Shown piece after piece: positions 59,895 through 64,000 of a stretch of DNA of 64,000 bases (positions within the stretch are counted from its first letter, which is position 1; each line of letters starts with the position of its first letter). Below the pieces are notes generated by a model. The model did not search any database and was not told the origin of the DNA. It was given only the letters and a program-made list of their open reading frames with translations. A program made the translations under genes and the position numbers. The DNA is taken from positions 6,104,124 to 6,168,123 of the forward strand of contig NW_004454175.1 of the NCBI RefSeq assembly GCF_000283155.1, in the 5' to 3' direction. Source of the DNA: Ceratotherium simum simum (lineage: Eukaryota; Chordata; Mammalia; Perissodactyla; Rhinocerotidae).

Positions 59895-60950
59895 AAGGCA
59901 TCAGAAATGCAAATTAAAACCCAATGCAGGGGCCGGCCCCATGGCTCAGCAGTTAAGTGCGCGCGCTCCACTACTGGCGGCCTGGGTTCGTATCCCGGGC
60001 GCGCACTGACGCACCGCTTCTCTGGCCATGCTGAGGCCACGTCCTGCATGCAGCAGCTGGAAGGATGTGCAACTATGACATGCAACTATCTACTGGGGCT
60101 TTGGGGGAACAAAAAAAAGGAGGAGCATTGGCAGTGGATGTTGGCTCAGAGCCGGTCTTCCTCAGCAAGAAGAGGAGGATTAGCACGGATGTTATAGCTC
60201 AGGGCTGATCTTCCTCAAAAAAATAAAAAAAATAAAAAAACCCAATGCAATACTATTACACACCCACCAGAACGGCTAAAATGAAAAAGACAGTCAATTA
60301 GGAGGAAAGGAGCTACTAGAACTCTCCTACACAGCTGATGAGGGTGTAAACTGGAACAACCTCTTGGAAAACTGCTGTATCTACTAAATCTAAATATACA
60401 CACAATGTACAACCCAGTGATTCTACCTCTAGTTACATAACCAACAGAAGTGTATAGACACCAAAAGATAATGTACAAGAGTATTCATGGAAACACTATT
60501 TATAAATCTAAATTGCCATCGAGTAAAAAGTATGTTAAGCATACTGTAGTATATTCATATAGTGGAAAACAATACAGCAATAAAATGAACGAAACATAAC
60601 TAAATGCAATAATACAGATGAATCTCACAAAAATAATGCTGAAAGATAGGCCAGACATAAAGGAGTTCATAATATATAATTATAAAGTTAAAAACAGGCA
60701 AAATGAATTTATGGAACTACAAATCAGAATGAGTAGCTGCCATGAGGCAGTGGATGGGAGGAGTGGTAATTGTTGCAAAAGGGAAGAAGGAGGACTTCTA
60801 GGGAACTGGTAATTCTTGTTCTGGATGTTAGCTACATGGATGTGCTCCCATCGTGAAAATTTATGCAGCTGTACACTTATAAAGTATGTACTAAATGTGT
60901 GGTATATGTCAACAACAACATAAATCTTCACTATTCAAAGTAAAAAACTA
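59895..60950 (+). mobile_element. Older L1 ORF2 end and 3' UTR, split by an ERE
   Basis: AAATGCAAATTAAAACCC and, after the ERE, ACACACCCACCAGAACGGCT, GGAACAACCTCTTGGAAAAC, GTGGAAAACAATACAGCAAT, GATGAATCTCACAAAAATAA, GCAGCTGTACACTTATAAAG. Coding capacity is lost. Confidence 0.85.
59929..60236 (+). mobile_element. ERE SINE (full-length type) in CWC22 intron
   Basis: Starts GGGGCCGGCCCCATGGCTCA with GTTAAGTGCGCGCGCTCC and GGTTCGTATCCC (tRNA-like boxes). Then come CATGCTGAGGCCACGTCC, TGCAACTATCTACTGGGGCT, two ..TGGCTCAGAGC / TAGCTCAGGGC units and an A-rich tail. A perfect 13-bp duplication AAAACCCAATGCA flanks it (59916-59928 and 60237-60249). It is antisense to CWC22. Confidence 0.94.
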
Positions 60951-61286
60951 AAATTTCTTTAAAATATGAACTTCAGGAAAGCTCCTGTAAACTAGTTTAT
61001 AGACATTATGAATGGTATTTCAGTCACCACTCAAATAAATATTTGCCAATGAAATATCTTCATTTCTATGAAGAGGATTCCAAGGCAATCTTAGCATTAC
61101 AAATGTTATAATTCACTACAGACTGCAGCAGTGACAGATGATCATTTATATTATTAATTGTGGCTTTTAAACAACTGAACTCTAAAATAAATAAGCAATC
61201 AAATTATTTTCTTCTCTCATTGTAAACATCACCAGTAATATACTTGTTAGAAAAGAGCACGATCCATTATAAATGAGTTTCAATAC

Positions 61287-61507
61287 CTAGGGCAGAGCTC
61301 TGACTGCTGGTGGATGAAGTATCACTCTCTTCACTGGAAGACTCTGAACTGCTGTCACTGCTGTCGGAATCCGAGGCTGAAGAGTCAGACTCAGAAGAGG
61401 AGGACTCAGAGGAGGAGGAGGAGGGGGAGGATTTATTTGGCTCAACATCTGGTTTCTGTGCCACGATGACCTTTGGTGTATTTTTGAGATGCTCACGCAA
61501 TTCATCC
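61287..61507 (-). CDS. CWC22: CWC22 coding exon with acidic serine-rich tract
   Basis: This 221-nt exon starts with the last base of a Thr codon. It continues DELREHLKNTPKVIVAQKPD, then a low-complexity stretch made almost wholly of Ser, Glu and Asp (about 45 residues), ending SSQSSAL. The acceptor is TTAATTAG at 61515-61508. The donor is G|GTATTG at 61286-61281, which is weaker than GTRAGT but gives the right phase: the split codon G|CT makes Ala, followed by KDVRKK in the last exon. The first 20 residues match CWC22 just after MA3; the Ser/Asp/Glu tract is a known feature of vertebrate CWC22. On the plus strand this tract appears as GAGGAG-type purine repeats, so its length may vary. Confidence 0.93.
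61360..61440. repeat. Coding purine-rich trinucleotide-like repeat in CWC22
   Basis: On the plus strand it reads GAAGAGGAGGACTCAGAGG, GAGGAGGAGGAGGGGGAGG and similar. On the coding strand it specifies the Ser/Glu/Asp tract. Confidence 0.8.
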
Positions 61508-61602
61508 CTAATTAAAAATATAATCTCTGTTAGATTCTGCTTCAAAGGCAACTGTAAGATAATTCTGTAAGTTGAAAGTAAAATTCTCAAAATAATCCTT
61601 AC
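61508..61602 (-). other. CWC22: CWC22 short intron (95 bp)
   Basis: It has a GTAAGG donor and a TTAATTAG acceptor with only 95 bp between exons. Its 5' half, read on the minus strand, contains TTTCAAC and TTTTACTTTC stretches. It is close to the lower size range for mammalian introns but the exon phases on both sides are consistent. Confidence 0.85.
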
Positions 61603-61704
61603 GTTAAACCTCCAAGACCTATAGAAGTAAAGAAGTTGATGGCAAACCGAGTGTTTCTTGGATTATCTCGGGGTAATAACCCTTCAAAGAATGGCTGTAG
61701 GGTT
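61603..61704 (-). CDS. CWC22: CWC22 internal coding exon (after the MA3 core)
   Basis: This 102-nt exon encodes [20 protein letters not shown] followed by [13 protein letters not shown]. The acceptor is a polypyrimidine run ending TTTTAG at 61706-61705 and the donor is GTAAGG at 61602-61597. Its first base completes the Glu codon left by the 63297-63424 exon, and its last two bases (AC) are completed by G at 61507 to give Thr. The phases therefore fit on both sides. The sequence matches the conserved end of the MA3 region of CWC22. A 1,592-bp intron (61705-63296) separates it from the upstream exon and a very short 95-bp intron (61508-61602) from the downstream one. Confidence 0.95.
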
Positions 61705-61954
61705 CTAAAACAGAAAAAAAAAAATGAGCAAAAGAGAACAGATTGCTTAAAGATAAAAAGGCAAAAATCTTATATAGTCATTTTTCAGATTTTCTGTGTA
61801 TTAAATTAGTAAATGAAATACCACCAAGGAAGTGATTTATATCATTTATTAGGCTAGGCTACACGCTATCTAAATGAAATGAGTAGGGTTGAGTCATAAT
61901 TTACTGAACTTGATTTCTATAATTATACAATAGAGGAGGTTTCTAAACCGTTGT

Positions 61955-62110
61955 ATACGCACACCACACACACACACAAAAAATAGAAATATGTATACAA
62001 CATATCAAACATATATATCTATAAACATATGTATATACTGTACATGAATGTATATACAGAAATGAGAAAACCTCCTCTGTTTTACATATATACATGCATG
62101 CGTACACAGC
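61955..62110. repeat. AC/AT-rich simple repeat
   Basis: ACACCACACACACACACAAA then a long TATATAC/TATGTATA-rich stretch ending ATACATGCATGCGTACAC. Confidence 0.75.
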
Positions 62111-62279
62111 ACCGTGGAGGCAATGTTCGGGGGGAAGTAGTCAACAAAAGAGAGAAATCATGAAGACTGCATATAACTACTATTTCTAGGGGAAGGGTAA
62201 CAAACAAAAGACATTAACAATACAAGGTGGTTTTGGACACGTGTTTTAGAGTGCCACACTGAATGACTAGTCAGCAGAG

Positions 62280-62860
62280 TCAGGAAAAATTGTTTATAGA
62301 AAAAGGTGACAGATGAGAAGAATGATTAAGAGTTTGCTGGACAGAACAAGAGAGAGGATTCCCAGCTCTGGAAACAGAGGTAAGGAAGCATAAACAAGAC
62401 TCACTTGCTTAACAAGCTGGGCAATGTTGGTGCGGCTAGAGTGCAGCTTGCTGGAGAAGGAGTAGATGGGCCTGGTAAGGTGGACAGGGACTAATAAATA
62501 AGCATATAAAGCCAAGGCAAGTGGATGGAACTGCCCAGAGAGAGCATGCAGTAGAAGCCAGGATAGACTTTTGGCAAAGTGGAGAGGCAGGCTGAGGAGA
62601 AGACAGAGAATGAGAGGAGTAAGGCAGAATGAGACGAAAGTGAGGAGCCACAGTGAGCAAGTGGTCAACTGTATCAGTGAGGCCGAAAAGTCCAGCAGCA
62701 TGAGGACTGAGAAATACTACTTGATTTGGCAGGTAGTCACTAAGAAACTTGAAAGGATGATTTCAGTAGTGTGAACGGAGTAGAAGCCAATGTGAGAGGC
62801 AATGGGCAATCTGAATAAATAGGAAATAAGAAAGCTGGGATAGGGATTATATAATAGTCC
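62280..62860 (-). mobile_element. L2 fragment in CWC22 intron
   Basis: Complement of the L2 reverse-transcriptase region: TCAGTGAGGCCGAAAAGTCC, CAGCATGAGGACTGAGAAAT, GATTTGGCAGGTAGTCACTA, GTGTGAACGGAGTAGAAGCC. 62400-62860 is clear, 62280-62400 weaker. Same orientation as CWC22. The open frame at 62294-62701 belongs to it. Confidence 0.7.
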
Positions 62861-63296
62861 TGGAACAAGACCCTAATTCAGGGTAATAATCTGAACAATT
62901 ACATGACTGATACTCATCTGTATATATTCACAACTGCCCACTGATAAAATATTAATTATCATTCTAAGGTTCAAAATTAGGGTAAAAAAAAAAAAAAACC
63001 TATGAATACTCATCACTGGAGAACTCCAGTAAGCAAGCAAAAGTAATTTTGCGTGTTCTAACTAAATTAAAAGAGGCATTAATTCTGCATTTTCTCTACT
63101 TGAACTAAAAACCATCATTAAAAATTGCATGTTGTCCTGTGCCACAGAACATAAGATTGAGAGTAGTAACTGACAGATGAAAAAAGTTCTAGGGGCTTAA
63201 CTTTTGGTTTTATAACCAAGGGTGGACTTATGTGTCTAAAGTGGAAGAAAACTTCTGAGGACAGTAAGAATAAAAAGCGCTTCATGATAAACTTAC

Positions 63297-63424
63297 TCAT
63301 CCTTTAATCTTGCATTAAGTTTAGGAAGACCCATGTATTCACACAGTTCTTGGAAAAATATTTTAACAAAAATTCTACTGGATGATGTAGTGGTTTCTTC
63401 ACTCAGCTTTATACATTCAAGAAC
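63297..63424 (-). CDS. CWC22: CWC22 internal coding exon (MA3 domain end), partial gene
   Basis: This is the first CWC22 exon in the window, reading leftwards; earlier exons lie past the right edge. It is 128 nt, read in phase 0, and begins [11 protein letters not shown] and ends in LNARLKDE. The boundaries are a TTTTCAG acceptor at 63427-63425 and a GTAAGT donor at 63296-63291. The last codon (GA|A) is completed by the next exon. The text closely matches the late MA3 domain of mammalian CWC22 as I know it. CWC22 is a nuclear spliceosomal protein whose upstream MIF4G domain binds eIF4A3 and is needed for exon-junction-complex assembly; the MA3 domain follows MIF4G. No stop or frameshift is seen, so this looks like the functional gene and not a retrocopy, because introns are present. 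Confidence 0.95.
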
Positions 63425-63859
63425 CTGAAAATTAAAATTAAAAAGACAATTATATTTTGTTTAAAAGATAAGACAAAGTGACCAATATTTATAACTCTAA
63501 GTATCTTTTAAAATTATGATTTATTCTCATTTTCAATCAGAATTATATTGCTGAATATCTTCCCTTGAGCTGATATGTATTACTTCTTGGCAAAGTTTAA
63601 GACTTCTCTATGCTAATTTTCAAAATGTTAAGATGCTACAAAAATAGAGTTCATTTTCTTTCTTGAGTAATGTGCTTTTTATAGCAGGAATATATTCTGT
63701 CTTGAGTACATAATGCTGTAGCAAAGATTACTAGCTCTTAAACCTCACTCATCAAAATATGTGTGTATGAGGGTTTGGGGCAAAATGCCACTTAAAGCAT
63801 TAGGCTATAGTTTGGTATAGCACACACAATACATGATAAGAGTAAAGACAGAAGGAGTG
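63425..63859. other. CWC22 intron upstream of the exon at 63297-63424, nothing recognised
   Basis: AT-rich; no exon-like signal. Confidence 0.5.
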
Positions 63860-63864
63860 ATGGC

Positions 63865-64000
63865 TTGTTCTGGTTTATAACATTGTAAAAGTTTCAGGTG
63901 TACATCATTGTACTTCTATTTCTGCATAGATTACATCATGTTCACCACCAAAATACTAATTAAACCCATCACCACACACATGTACCGAATTATCCCTTTC
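63865..64000 (-). mobile_element. Probable L1 3'-end fragment, cut by the window edge
   Basis: GTTTATAACATTGTAAAAGT, TTCAGGTGTACATCATTGTA, TGCATAGATTACATCATGTT and CACCACCAAAATACTAATTA resemble the complement of an L1 3' UTR found in laurasiatherian genomes. Confidence 0.45.

Larger units (their letters stand above)
57085..61286 (-). other. CWC22: CWC22 last intron (4.2 kb)
   Basis: The intron is bounded by GTATTG at 61286-61281 and TGCAG at 57089-57085. It contains a long L1 3' UTR copy (about 58800-59893), an older L1 fragment (about 59895-60950) and an ERE SINE (59929-60236), all on the strand opposite to CWC22. About 57085-58790 and 60960-61286 show no recognisable element. Confidence 0.85.
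61705..63296 (-). other. CWC22: CWC22 intron (1.6 kb)
   Basis: It runs from a GTAAGT donor at 63296 to a polypyrimidine/TAG acceptor at 61705. It includes an AC/AT-rich simple repeat around 61955-62110 and an L2 fragment around 62280-62860 in the same orientation as the gene. The remainder shows nothing recognisable. Confidence 0.85.

Noticed and set aside
59907..60197. 96-codon plus-strand frame
   Set aside because: It is the translation of the ERE in the CWC22 intron.
61310..61570. Acidic plus-strand frame (EEDSEEEEEGED)
   Set aside because: It is the antisense shadow of the CWC22 serine-rich exon.
62294..62701. 135-codon minus-strand frame inside the CWC22 intron
   Set aside because: It overlaps an L2 relic and is not bounded by usable splice sites in phase with the neighbouring exons.

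Overview
The window is mammalian nuclear DNA, almost certainly from a perissodactyl and most likely an equid. The main evidence is seven copies of an ERE-type tRNA-derived SINE, five of them with target-site duplications of 12 bp or more. These lie among ancient mammalian repeats (L1, L2, MIR, MER20, MER5A, MaLR LTRs). The DNA is AT-rich with no CpG island. No prokaryotic features, rRNA, CRISPR or intact viral genes were seen.

The only gene supported is the 3' part of CWC22, on the minus strand. Four coding exons join in frame: 63424-63297, 61704-61603, 61507-61287 and 57084-56498. Together they make 1,038 nt, or 345 residues plus the stop. They encode the end of the MA3 domain, an acidic serine-rich tract and the Arg/Ser/Glu/Asp-rich C-terminal tail of this spliceosome and exon-junction-complex assembly factor. 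The 5' exons (start codon, MIF4G domain) lie beyond the right edge. A polyadenylation signal candidate lies about 230 nt past the stop codon, with further candidates downstream.

Positions 1 to about 56,200 are the intergenic 3' flank of CWC22. The short open frames there have no coding support and several are parts of L1 or SINE copies. The content is a layered record of transposition: an L1 with a 5' inversion carrying an ERE (about 11,460-12,572); an L2 split by a MaLR LTR (24,400-25,960); a MER5A split by an L1 (29,344-30,411); an L2 split by an L1 (36,100-37,175); a small poly(A)-tailed insertion of unknown origin (40,305-40,410); and a three-level nest of L1, L1 and a composite tRNA/RTE-like SINE (45,900-47,410). 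MIR and L2 copies fill much of the remainder.

The 4.2-kb last intron of CWC22 holds two L1 3' ends and one ERE, and the intron at 61,705-63,296 holds an L2 fragment. I found no convincing new biological system. The items most worth a second look are the unidentified poly(A)-tailed insert, the composite SINE and the L1 inversion.
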